Shown piece by piece: positions 1 through 7,131 of a stretch of DNA of 10,006 nucleotides. A model generated the notes under the pieces. It had not been told where the DNA came from. It did no database searches and saw only the letters and a program-made list of their open reading frames with translations. Location of the stretch: positions 1 to 10,006 of the forward strand of contig PLKU01000457.1 in NCBI GenBank assembly GCA_003140705.1, given 5' to 3'. Position 1 is the first letter of the stretch; each line of letters starts with the position of its first letter. Both the position numbers and the translations under genes were made by a program. Source of the stretch: Acidobacteriaceae bacterium (GTDB taxonomy: Bacteria; Acidobacteriota; Terriglobia; Terriglobales; Acidobacteriaceae).

Positions 1-122
1 CCCTTGTCGCGCTGAAGATAGGCGTCGACCGCGGACTCTACCGCCAGCTGCGACAGGGCAGCCATGGCAAGGAGTTTGTCCTTGAGTTCGGCGAGTTGTA
101 GTTGAAAATGAATACGCGGCAA
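1..122 (-). CDS. phoU: PhoU-type phosphate signalling protein, N-terminal part (cut by window edge)
   Basis: The minus strand reads from a TTG at 122-120 without a stop to the window edge, giving 40 codons that begin MPRIHFQLQLAELKDKLLAM and continue through LSQLAVESAVDAYLQRD. This matches the start of PhoU proteins: a short basic lead-in, then the first helix of the three-helix bundle with its 'LKDKLL.M' pattern, then 'A...AVDAYL..RD'. PhoU is a cytoplasmic protein that restrains the PstSCAB phosphate transporter and the PhoR kinase when phosphate is sufficient. The TTG start is chosen because GGAG lies 7 bases upstream and there is no ATG before codon 20. PhoU usually follows pstB; here the 234 bases upstream hold no pstB end, so this copy probably has its own promoter or sits apart from pst. 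The family call is from motif memory, and only about one sixth of the protein is visible. Confidence 0.75.
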   Translation of the reverse strand, partial: MPRIHFQLQLAELKDKLLAMAALSQLAVESAVDAYLQRDK

Positions 123-356
123 TGCTCTTCTCCGTCTTAGCCTGGAACCAGATTGAATTTACCCCACGCCGATGCTCGGCGCTGAGTTTGCCACGGCGAC
201 CTGGAAGCTGTTATTCCGCTTTAATGATTGTGCACCATGCTGTGTTACGAATGAACAAATTTCAGTGAATGCACCAGAAGCGTCACACCCAAAGGTAAGC
301 TGTCCCCATGTGCATCGGGCGAGCGCAGGGCCGGGAAGATGCTCTAGGCTAATGGT
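123..356. other. Intergenic region between divergent phoU and flavin reductase genes
   Basis: No convincing gene lies here. It must carry the promoters of two divergent genes. A small GC-rich hairpin (6-bp stem CGCCGA/TCGGCG, 3-base loop, 167-181) is present without a T-run, so it is not a standard terminator. The stretch at about 210-270 is the most AT-rich part and the likeliest promoter zone, but I could not pick a -35/-10 pair with confidence. I did not see a recognisable Pho box. Confidence 0.5.
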
Positions 357-1010
357 ATGGAAGCCGTAAACGCACCAGCCCCCGCCATGCTCAGCCTCAA
401 CCCTGCCAATTGTGAGACCCGCCAGGTTTATAAATTGATGACCGGGATCATCGTTCCTCGACCGGTGGCGCTGGTTTCAACTGTTGACCGCACAGGTCAT
501 GCCAACCTTGCCCCATTCAGCTTCTTCTCAGGCGTTGGCTCAAACCCACCCACGGTGCTCTTCTGTCCCGCTGTACGAGATTCAGGTCCATCTGCCCGGG
601 ACATTCGAAAAGATACGCTGCGCAATGTGGAGGAGACGGGGGAATTTGTTGTAAATATCGTCAGCGAATTGATTTCTGCAGCGGCAAATGCCTCAGCTGC
701 GGAGGTTGCGCCGGAGGTGGACGAGTTTGTACTCGCGGGTCTCACACCAATTGCGAGTATCGTGGTGCATCCGCCGCGCGTGGCCGAATCACCGGCGCAG
801 ATGGAATGCAAGCTGCTCCAGGTGATCTACACGAGCCGCGCGCCTGGTGGAGGCGTCGTCGTCCTTGGCGAGGTGGTCCGCTTCCATGTCCGGGAAGATC
901 TGATGGAAGACTTCCGGGTGGATCCTGCGGGCCTAGACGCCGTTGGCCGCATGGCCGGGAACACCTGGGTCCGCACACGCGACCGCATTGAATTGATTCG
1001 CCCGAAATAG
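357..1010 (+). CDS. Flavin reductase-like FMN-binding split-barrel protein
   Basis: A 217-residue soluble protein of the flavin reductase-like (DIM6/NTAB) family. These cytoplasmic proteins bind FMN in a split beta-barrel; some reduce flavin with NAD(P)H for a partner oxygenase, others have unknown substrates. Visible family features are the opening 'VYKLMTGIIVPRPVALVST' (residues 24-42), the 'HANLAPFSFFSGVGSNPPTV' block (48-67) that builds the FMN pocket, 'RDIRKDTLRNVEETGEFVVN' (81-100), and a C-terminal 'MAGNTWVRTRD' segment. The length is normal. The ATG at 357 is preferred because AGG lies 8 bases upstream; an internal ATG at 387 has no ribosome site. It stands alone, with phoU divergent on the left and the co-polymerase gene converging on the right 65 bases away, so no partner oxygenase is suggested. 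The substrate cannot be told from sequence. Confidence 0.88.
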   Translation: MEAVNAPAPAMLSLNPANCETRQVYKLMTGIIVPRPVALVSTVDRTGHANLAPFSFFSGVGSNPPTVLFCPAVRDSGPSARDIRKDTLRNVEETGEFVVNIVSELISAAANASAAEVAPEVDEFVLAGLTPIASIVVHPPRVAESPAQMECKLLQVIYTSRAPGGGVVVLGEVVRFHVREDLMEDFRVDPAGLDAVGRMAGNTWVRTRDRIELIRPK

Positions 1011-1075
1011 GGGCTGATGCTGCCGCGCGGAATTCCAATGACCGTGTTCCCGGGGGGACAGTGGGCGAGCGGTTT

Positions 1076-4000
1076 CTATTTTTTCTTGTATTGGCCTCGC
1101 CGGGAAGGAAGGATTCCCACTTCGTCCTGCGCTGCCCATCGATCGTTGCGCTTTGACGAGGTGTTGTCGCCGGAGTTGTCTGACCCTTTGGATTCGGCGA
1201 CGGTCCTGGGAGGAAGGAATTCGGGCTGCGCGGTCACCAAGCGGGGCGAGGCGGCGCTGCGTGAAGCAGGTACCGGTTCCGGCTCCGGTGTAATTGTCCG
1301 AGTGGGGCCTGTGCGTTCCGGCGCTCGATCGGCCTTGGCCGGGAACGTTGGTTCCGACTCTGTTACGGCTTGTTCTTTCTGCGCTGACTTCAGTCCAAGC
1401 ACGGTCACGAAGTCTCTGAGTCCATCGAAGCGGGAAGCAACACGCGGTGCGCCCTCTTCGACTTCTACCTCCTGCGCTTTCTGAGCCGCGGCCCTTTTCT
1501 TAGCGGCAGGCTTGACGGTAGGCATGCGCTCCAAGGATTGCGCCGGTAGCACCCAACCTTGCACTGGCGTCTCCAAATCCCCCTTCGGCTCAGGAGCAAG
1601 AGGGCTGGCTGCAGGTGGAACCGGTTGCGCCTCGTGAATCCTGACGGATTCAACTGGTGCTTTCGCCCGTTTGCCGCCGATCTCCACGGGCGCCTGGGCG
1701 GCAGTGGCCGGGGGCGTGGCAAGATCTCCAGCCTGGGGGACAGGTTTGCTTTGTTGCGCCACGGGACGCAGATCGAGGTCGCCGAGCCACCAGGGCAAGT
1801 CGGGAAGTGGGTTTGGCATGGGTGCAACTTGTTCCTGCGCAGGCGGCGCCTTGGAGGTTCGAGGCGGAACCGGCGACGGCTCGGTGGGCACAAAGAGGTG
1901 CTCCTGAACGCGGAGCTCCGGCAACCTCGGTTTGGCTGCGGCAGCAACCGCCGGAGCCGACGCCGTGGTGTCTGCGGTTTGGGCAATCTGCTCAGGAATT
2001 GGCTTTTCGGCGACGGGTTCTTCTACGACCAGGGGCTGGCTGAATGCGGTTTCTTCTTTATTCGTCCTGCTCTGCGTATTTGTCCTGCTCTGCGCAAGCA
2101 GATGATCCTCAATCGCCTGAACGGAATGGCGAAAAGCCGGGTCGGCCTTTTCCAGCCCTATACGGTTGAGCACAAATCCTACGGCGGCCACGTCGAGCCG
2201 CTGCAGCGTGGTTGCCACCTGGCGGAGTTGGGTGCGGGTGGTGACACCCGATTCGACAACAACGATTACGCAATCCACAAACCTTGCCAGGTATTCCGTT
2301 TCCGCCGAGACAACGAGCGGCGCAGCATCGGTGAGTACGAGACCCCCTTCCCGGGTTTCGGTCTCTTCCGCCATCTGTTGGACAAGGGCTGATGGCCGGC
2401 TGCCGCGCTGGGTGGCGGCCAGCGACTGCCCCGATTGACCAATGGCCCCTGTTTCGGCCGCACTGGTGGGCGGAGCGGGCGGCGGTGTTCCAGACGCATC
2501 CACGAGAACCGTTGACCTTCCCATGGCCTGCAACATCTTTCTCACCTGGGTCACGATTGTGGTGACACCCGCCCCCGGCCCGGTTCCGGTAAAGATGCAG
2601 CTCTTCAGGTTGCCCTGCTTGCGGGCAAACTCGATGGCGGCGGAGAGCCGCAACACATGTTCTTCCACAACTCCGTCTGAGACTTCAGAGAAGTCCGGCA
2701 ATTGGGCAAGGGGCGGAAAGCCAAGGACCTGCTCGACGTCTGCCGCGATGTAGAGCGTTGGATCCCTCTTGTGCGAAACCCCCGCGGCCAGGATTGAGAA
2801 AAAGAAGCCCGCAAAAACAATAAGCAGCGCATTTCGCGATGCACCGGACTTGGCGGTGTGCAATGGCGGGACAGCCGGCGTGGTGAGGAACGCGGATCCT
2901 GGAGCGCCGTCCTCAAGGATCAGGTTGCGCCATTGCTCATCTACAGCTGCGTATCGGGTTTGCAGGCGGGCGATGTCGCCCACCAGGTCGCTGGATCGCT
3001 GAAGCTTGGATGCGGCCCCGGCCGCCGCAGCGGTGAGTTGCCCGAGCTGGGCATTCAACTTTGCTTCTACCGCGGCGGTGCGCTCCAGGTCGCCGCGCAG
3101 ACGCAGCTGAATGCGCGCTGCAGCCTTGGCGCGCAGGTCGTTTGTCATCGATTCCAGTGAAGCATTGATTTTGGCCAGCTCTTCCGCATCCTGCTTGTAT
3201 TGCGGGTGGCTCGGCGTGAGGTTGGCCATTTGCGAGATCAGGATGGCGCGCCGCTGATTAAGCGAGGTCTTCATGCTGACGAGGCCGGCGTCGGTTGCGA
3301 TGAGCTCGTCTGCCTCGGCATCCAAGGTTGCGAAACTGCGCCCATGCTCGGCGTCTGCCGAGGTGTATCGGGCCGCCGCCTCGTCGTGGTCTGAGCGCGC
3401 CTTCACAAGCTCGGCACGTATCCGGCCGATGTCGTCGTCGTAGTGATCGGGAGCCCCGGTTCCAATTGTCGTCTGACCGAGTTGCTTGTTGAGCTCCTCC
3501 TGTTCGGCGCGGTCGGCGGTGAGCTCCTCCTGTTCGGCGCGGTCGGCGGTGAGCTCCTTGATGATGCGATCCCGCTCTTCGCTTAACACGGTCAATCGCT
3601 GTGCGTCACCCGCCTTCTGCTCGCCGAGCGAATCCTGGATGTAGCTGGCAGCCACGGCGTTGGCAAGGTTGGCGGCCACCTGGGGATTGGAGCCCCGGAC
3701 GCCGATCGAGAACTGATAGCTTGACCCCTCGCGAACGACTTCCATTCTCCGTCGCAGGCGCTCGACAGCGGCCTGTTCGCTTTCGTCGCTCTTCCACCAG
3801 TTGCCGCGGCCTACACTGTGCAGTGCCGCAGCGAGAACATCGGTGCGGGTCACGTTCAACATCTGCTGTGCTATGTAGGACTCGTAGGTGTTGCTGTCGA
3901 AGGGCCAGCGAGCCGGGCTGCCGGGCTGCTGCAAGACCGAGGGTGGCGCGGGCTGAATGTAGACCACGCTCTGCGCCAGGTAGACCTGCCACGTGAGGAG

Positions 4001-4213
4001 ATAGTAGATGAGGCCAAGCACCAGGCCGCCCAAAGCTATGCCCCATGCAAGACGGCGATGCATCTGCAAGCTGCGCAACAGGTCCAAGCGGAAGAAGGCC
4101 TTCTCCGCGTTTCCGGCCTGAGCGGAGCGGACTGTTTGAGCAGGCGGCCCAAGGGCAGCATCGCCGACGCGCAACTGCTCCGCGGATACAGATGGACCTG
4201 ACAAAGGGATCAT
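1076..4213 (-). CDS. Polysaccharide co-polymerase (Wzz/Wzc-like) with degenerate BY-kinase domain and long Pro-rich tail
   Basis: A 1045-residue inner-membrane protein expected to set chain length and couple polysaccharide assembly to export. Order of parts: cytoplasmic N-terminus; TM1 about 54-75; periplasmic Wzz-type domain (80-195); a long coiled coil (about 195-430); TM2 461-479; the cytoplasmic linker 'RDPTLYIAADVEQVLGFP'; a BY-kinase/ParA-like domain (535-705); then about 340 residues rich in Pro, Ala and charged residues with no predicted fold. The P-loop reads GTGPGAGVTT (543-552), so the Walker A lysine position is Val550. Walker A' is 'TVLVDAS' (568-574) and Walker B is 'GLVLTDAAP' (624-632). 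The C-terminus, ending in KKK, has no tyrosine cluster, so tyrosine kinase activity is unlikely. The coiled coil carries an exact 30-bp duplication. Translation is coupled to the export gene by a 4-base ATGA overlap at 4210-4213. The family call is firm; loss of kinase activity is inferred. Confidence 0.9.
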   Translation of the reverse strand: MIPLSGPSVSAEQLRVGDAALGPPAQTVRSAQAGNAEKAFFRLDLLRSLQMHRRLAWGIALGGLVLGLIYYLLTWQVYLAQSVVYIQPAPPSVLQQPGSPARWPFDSNTYESYIAQQMLNVTRTDVLAAALHSVGRGNWWKSDESEQAAVERLRRRMEVVREGSSYQFSIGVRGSNPQVAANLANAVAASYIQDSLGEQKAGDAQRLTVLSEERDRIIKELTADRAEQEELTADRAEQEELNKQLGQTTIGTGAPDHYDDDIGRIRAELVKARSDHDEAAARYTSADAEHGRSFATLDAEADELIATDAGLVSMKTSLNQRRAILISQMANLTPSHPQYKQDAEELAKINASLESMTNDLRAKAAARIQLRLRGDLERTAAVEAKLNAQLGQLTAAAAGAASKLQRSSDLVGDIARLQTRYAAVDEQWRNLILEDGAPGSAFLTTPAVPPLHTAKSGASRNALLIVFAGFFFSILAAGVSHKRDPTLYIAADVEQVLGFPPLAQLPDFSEVSDGVVEEHVLRLSAAIEFARKQGNLKSCIFTGTGPGAGVTTIVTQVRKMLQAMGRSTVLVDASGTPPPAPPTSAAETGAIGQSGQSLAATQRGSRPSALVQQMAEETETREGGLVLTDAAPLVVSAETEYLARFVDCVIVVVESGVTTRTQLRQVATTLQRLDVAAVGFVLNRIGLEKADPAFRHSVQAIEDHLLAQSRTNTQSRTNKEETAFSQPLVVEEPVAEKPIPEQIAQTADTTASAPAVAAAAKPRLPELRVQEHLFVPTEPSPVPPRTSKAPPAQEQVAPMPNPLPDLPWWLGDLDLRPVAQQSKPVPQAGDLATPPATAAQAPVEIGGKRAKAPVESVRIHEAQPVPPAASPLAPEPKGDLETPVQGWVLPAQSLERMPTVKPAAKKRAAAQKAQEVEVEEGAPRVASRFDGLRDFVTVLGLKSAQKEQAVTESEPTFPAKADRAPERTGPTRTITPEPEPVPASRSAASPRLVTAQPEFLPPRTVAESKGSDNSGDNTSSKRNDRWAAQDEVGILPSRRGQYKKK
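2061..2096 (-). repeat. Imperfect 18-bp tandem repeat in the co-polymerase tail
   Basis: Two adjacent 18-bp units (2061-2078 and 2079-2096) differ at two positions. They encode consecutive TQSRTN-like hexapeptides (QSRTNTQSRTNK, about residues 708-719), at the junction between the kinase-like domain and the Pro-rich tail. This is a small in-frame expansion in a linker. Confidence 0.7.
3491..3557 (-). repeat. Exact 30-bp tandem duplication in the coiled-coil coding region
   Basis: Two identical 30-bp units (3491-3520 and 3521-3550) are followed by the first 7 bases of a third. Each encodes ten residues, ELTADRAEQE, placed twice at about 220-239 of the co-polymerase. The copies are identical at the DNA level, including synonymous positions, which points to a recent slippage or unequal-crossover event. 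Ten residues is not a whole number of heptads, so the duplication would shift the coiled-coil register. Confidence 0.9.
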
Positions 4214-5229
4214 GGCAACCCCACCGCAATGGCGGCAAATGTGCCGGCAGAGATAAGCGGGCTGAACCGCTCAAGGACATAGGTAGCTCGATACAGGCCG
4301 GACTGCGGCACGAAGATGATTTCGCCGGGCCGTGGAGTGATCTCGAGGGACTTAGCTGGATTGAGAATGTCGTTGAATGAGATGATCCGCGAATATCCAG
4401 TGGCTGGATCGACGATCTGAATGTGGGGCTTGTTGCCGGCGTTGCCGGTGAATCCACCCGCTTCAGCCAGGAGGCTGGCAAGAGTTGAGGTGCTGGTTAA
4501 TGGAACAGCTCCGGACTTCTGAACTTCGCCAATCACAGAAACAAAGCGCTCTGCCCCATTGGGCACGTAAATGACATCGTCGCGGCGCAGGCGCAGGTCT
4601 GCGAGGCCGTTGCCGGAATCGATCAGCGCCTTGAGCTGAACCCACACCACCTGATCCCGTCCACGATAGATGGCGCAGCGCTCGGGTATTTGCGACGACT
4701 TGTTGGCATCCGTCTCCAGGCCGCCGCGGGTGAGTGCCTCAAGCAGCGTAGGCGTTCCGTCGAACGCGAGTACGCCCGGCTTGTCAACAGCTCCGAGCAG
4801 GAGAATCTTGTTGGAGGTGTATTTGGTTACGGTGACCTGGGACGCAAGGTTGGAGTAGTAGCCGGATAGCGCAGAGTCGATAGCCCTGGCCGCTTGCGAA
4901 CGGGTCAGCCCATCGAGCATTACGTCGCCAGCCAAGGGCAACGTAATACGCCCGTCAGGCCCGACGATCAGTTTGGCCGCCAGGTCAGGGCGTCCCGCAA
5001 AATCCACGGTGATCTCATCGCCCTTCCCGAGCCGGTATTCTTCGTCTTCGGGTGGTTGAAAGGAGCGCAAGGCTTCAGGCGGATTCGGGTTGAGCGCAGG
5101 AGAATCTGGTTGTGCCTTGGTGTCCTGGGCAGATGGCTGGGACTGATCCTTGATCTGATCCTGGGCAAAGAGGACGCACGATCCTGCGATCAGAAGAAGA
5201 AGAACCGGGATATGCTTGCAGGGTTTCAT
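4210..5229 (-). CDS. Polysaccharide export outer-membrane protein (Wza/OPX family)
   Basis: A 339-residue periplasmic/outer-membrane export protein that forms the exit channel for the polymer and docks onto the co-polymerase encoded next. Residues 1-23 form a signal peptide (hydrophobic 'IPVLLLLIAGSCVLFAQ', likely cut after A22). Cys18 lacks a proper lipobox Leu at -3, so lipoprotein status is doubtful. A Pro/Gln-rich linker runs to about 60. Then come the Poly_export domain (62-136, 'YRLGKGDEITV...DGRITLPLAGDVMLDGLT'), a first SLBB domain (about 140-190, 'LLGAVDKPGVLAF'), 'DDVIYVPNG' (217-225), a second SLBB domain (about 229-285, 'VIGEVQKSGAVPL'), and a C-terminal hydrophobic segment (about 320-339) that may be the membrane-spanning helix. 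The reading frame stays open upstream to 5853, but the ATG at 5229 is chosen because it starts a signal peptide, has GGGAGG before it, and overlaps the preceding stop by 4 bases. Function is confident. Confidence 0.93.
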   Translation of the reverse strand: MKPCKHIPVLLLLIAGSCVLFAQDQIKDQSQPSAQDTKAQPDSPALNPNPPEALRSFQPPEDEEYRLGKGDEITVDFAGRPDLAAKLIVGPDGRITLPLAGDVMLDGLTRSQAARAIDSALSGYYSNLASQVTVTKYTSNKILLLGAVDKPGVLAFDGTPTLLEALTRGGLETDANKSSQIPERCAIYRGRDQVVWVQLKALIDSGNGLADLRLRRDDVIYVPNGAERFVSVIGEVQKSGAVPLTSTSTLASLLAEAGGFTGNAGNKPHIQIVDPATGYSRIISFNDILNPAKSLEITPRPGEIIFVPQSGLYRATYVLERFSPLISAGTFAAIAVGLP

Positions 5230-6014
5230 GCCGCCGCCTCCCGGCCGCGAAAAACTCCCAGACCCAGGCGTACCAGCTCGAGCCCCTTGTGCTTTTCCTC
5301 GTCCGTCAACACCCACCGATGCAGCACTACGAAGCCCCCCGCCGCGTAGAGAAGGCCCGCGGCCAATAAAACACCCGCACCCTGCCAGCGGTTCACTTGA
5401 GCCACCAGCAAGGCAACAGGCCAAGCCAACGCGCCTGCTACCAGGTAAGGTGTAACGCCCGGCACAATCACCACCCGCAGAAAGCGCTTGAGCCGAAGAT
5501 CGAGTACCCACAGCATCCTGCCCATGAGCACACACGCGGAGCAAACAATGGCCAGGCAAACAGCAGCCCCAATCCCAAAGGGGGTCCACCTGCCCTGAAT
5601 CCAGCGAGCTGCGGGCAGCGTGATGGCCAGGAACAACAGGTTGGGGATCGAATACGAGAACTCCTCGTAAACCCGGCCCATCCCTCGCAGGATGGACGTA
5701 CCTGCCCCAGTCAGCATATGCATTTGCATGGCCACGCTGAATAGCACAAACAGGGGGATAAGGGTGTCTCTCATGGGTAACGCGGGGCCGAGCCAAACCT
5801 GCAGAATGGGGCCGGCCCAGAACGCCAAAGCAGCGACGAAGGCGGCTGTACACAGGTTAGAGTAGCGCGATCCTCGCAGATAGAGTTCACCGAGCGCGTG
5901 AAGCTTCTTTGATGGGTCTGTGGCCGCATCCACATGAGAGGCAGCCGGCAGCAGCACCACTCTACGCTTTCTGCCGGATCTTTCGGTTGCATCATTTTGC
6001 GACGGACGGGTCAT
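5226..6014 (-). CDS. C-terminal half of a Wzx-type polysaccharide flippase (N-terminally truncated)
   Basis: 262 residues. From 'RVVLLPAASHVDAATDPSKK' onward it resembles the second half of Wzx/RfbX flippases, membrane proteins that flip lipid-linked sugar units across the inner membrane. About six membrane segments are visible (roughly 58-77, 84-111, 125-142, 148-168, 180-207 and 214-236). Full members have 12-14 segments and about 450-500 residues, so the first half is missing. There is no room for it upstream: the glycosyltransferase stop codon is only 5 bases before this ATG (6014). The first 17 residues are polar and basic, as expected for a cytoplasmic flippase N-terminus, so an in-frame internal deletion joining the native N-terminus to the second half is possible. 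The 3' end overlaps the export gene ATG by 4 bases. It is probably non-functional as a flippase on its own. Confidence 0.75.
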   Translation of the reverse strand: MTRPSQNDATERSGRKRRVVLLPAASHVDAATDPSKKLHALGELYLRGSRYSNLCTAAFVAALAFWAGPILQVWLGPALPMRDTLIPLFVLFSVAMQMHMLTGAGTSILRGMGRVYEEFSYSIPNLLFLAITLPAARWIQGRWTPFGIGAAVCLAIVCSACVLMGRMLWVLDLRLKRFLRVVIVPGVTPYLVAGALAWPVALLVAQVNRWQGAGVLLAAGLLYAAGGFVVLHRWVLTDEEKHKGLELVRLGLGVFRGREAAA

Positions 6015-6019
6015 GCTTG

Positions 6020-7029
6020 TTACGAACTCCTCTTATGCTCCATGATGGTCAATGAATGGCCGCGGCCCTTCCGCCAATGGTAGGCCAGTAGGCCGGCGAG
6101 CGCAGGAAACTTTGCCAGCACGGTGAAGAAGGCGTAGACCAGAGCGTCGCCGCTACTCCAGCCGCGTCTTTTCCCGGTGAAATAGATGCGGCTGAACTGG
6201 AGTGCGTACAGACCGAGCATTACGAGGAGGGAGAGCCCGCGCGTGAAGGGCGCCAGGCACAGCGCAATTAGTGGCAGCAGAAGGCCCCAGAACCAGATCC
6301 GGCGGCAATCGCGCACAAAATACCGTTCCTGGCTTTTGCTGTGGATGGCCGCAACCTGCGCATAAGCGTGGCCGGTTCGCTTGGCTCTTCGACACCACTC
6401 ATCGAAGTGCTTCATAGCTGCGTCGTGACGAGCCATCGCTGTATCCAACAACAGAATCTTCCATCCCGCCCGGCGCACGCGTACACAGAACTCATCGTCT
6501 TCTCCGGCGATGACATCGGCGCGAAAGCCGCCCACCGCGCGGAAGACCTGGGCCCGCACCATGAAAATGCCTCCGCATGCAGTGAGTTCCCCAGGCGTCT
6601 TCTGCCACTCGAGATCGCATAGCTTGTTGTAGACGGTTGCCTGGGGATGGATTTCACGCACATGCCCGCAGGCTACGCCCACGTCCTGTCATTCATCGAG
6701 TGCTTTCCTGCTCTGCTCGAGCCAACCATCGGCGAGTTCGCAGTCGCCATCAACAAACTGGATAAAGACCGTAGCTGGCTCGCGCTCCATCACGAATGCG
6801 AAGTCTTCATTCCGGGCACGCGCTGCGCTGAACGGTTGCGATGAATCGAGTTCGACAACATGGCGGCCCGCTGATCGCCATACGCGACGCTGGCGTCCGC
6901 CGAACCTGAATCGACGTAGACCACCATTGTCGCGGTCTTCATCGCCGCGCGCAAACAGCGCTTCAGACGATCCCCCTCGTTGCGCCCAATCACAACGATC
7001 GGAACGTTCTTGCTGGAGCTTGGGATCAT
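6020..7029 (-). pseudogene. Family 2 glycosyltransferase, disrupted by a frameshift and an in-frame TGA
   Basis: The conceptual product is about 336 residues: a membrane-associated GT2 enzyme adding a sugar to the polysaccharide repeat unit. It starts at ATG 7029 with 'VPIVVIGRNEGDRLKRCLRA' and 'VVYVDSGSADASVAY' (nucleotide-sugar fold). At about 6872-6890 the frame must change: the homologous text continues one frame over as 'RSAGRHVVELDSSQPFSAAR', 'FVDGDCELADGWLEQSRKAL' (DxD-type metal site). Insertion of one base near 6878 would restore 'AYARSAG'. A TGA at 6691-6689 then interrupts 'ALDE*QDVGVACGHVREIHP'; a CGA Arg codon would be one transition away. After it the frame is open to the TAA at 6020, with 'GEDDEFCVRVRRAGWKILLLD' split across the acceptor site (ED motif) and two C-terminal membrane segments. 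The downstream part could start at GTG 6682 but would lack the donor site. Broken gene or sequencing errors; the reading of both lesions is direct from sequence. Confidence 0.85.
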
Positions 7030-7056
7030 AGAGATCAATTCTAAAGGGCCGATCAG

Positions 7057-7062
7057 GTTATA
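7057..7062 (-). promoter_or_regulatory. Possible -10 element before the glycosyltransferase
   Basis: TATAAC lies on the minus strand about 27 bases before the ATG at 7029. The -35 region at 16-18 bases spacing is poor (TTCTTC-like). It is a candidate start point for the polysaccharide genes separate from the upstream transporter gene, and weak evidence on its own. Confidence 0.25.
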
Positions 7063-7131
7063 GGTATTGAGCCAAGGTTGAAGAACTGACAGGTCGTTGC
7101 GGCATCCAATCGGTTCCAAGTGCGCAATGGC

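Noticed and set aside
167..181. GC-rich 6-bp stem hairpin as a terminator
   Set aside because: No T-run follows on either strand and it lies between divergent genes, where no terminator is expected.
172..369. 65-residue plus-strand ORF before the flavin reductase
   Set aside because: No family resemblance, no ribosome site, and it overlaps the chosen start of the next gene.
1011..1075. Terminator between the convergent flavin reductase and co-polymerase genes
   Set aside because: I looked for a stem with a T-run; only a GGAATTCC palindrome and a T-rich stretch inside the co-polymerase end were seen, with no adjoining strong stem.
1559..2392. 277-residue plus-strand ORF antisense to the co-polymerase tail
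   Set aside because: It is a shadow of GC-rich coding DNA; its composition is Arg/Gly-rich and it has no domain or ribosome site.
3491..3557. CRISPR-like or mobile-element repeat
   Set aside because: The units are adjacent without spacers, in frame, and encode coiled-coil residues.
3606..4481. 291-residue minus-strand ORF overlapping the co-polymerase and export genes
   Set aside because: It is an out-of-frame shadow of two clear genes, rich in Arg, Ser and Pro, with no family resemblance.
5230..5853. N-terminal extension of the export protein frame to 5853, giving a 547-residue ORF
   Set aside because: It overlaps the flippase gene entirely, has low-complexity Gly/Arg-rich content, and the ATG at 5229 begins a proper signal peptide with a ribosome site.
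6020..6682. Separate 220-residue protein starting at GTG 6682
   Set aside because: The sequence upstream of the TGA continues the same GT2 family text in the same frame, so this is the downstream part of one broken gene.
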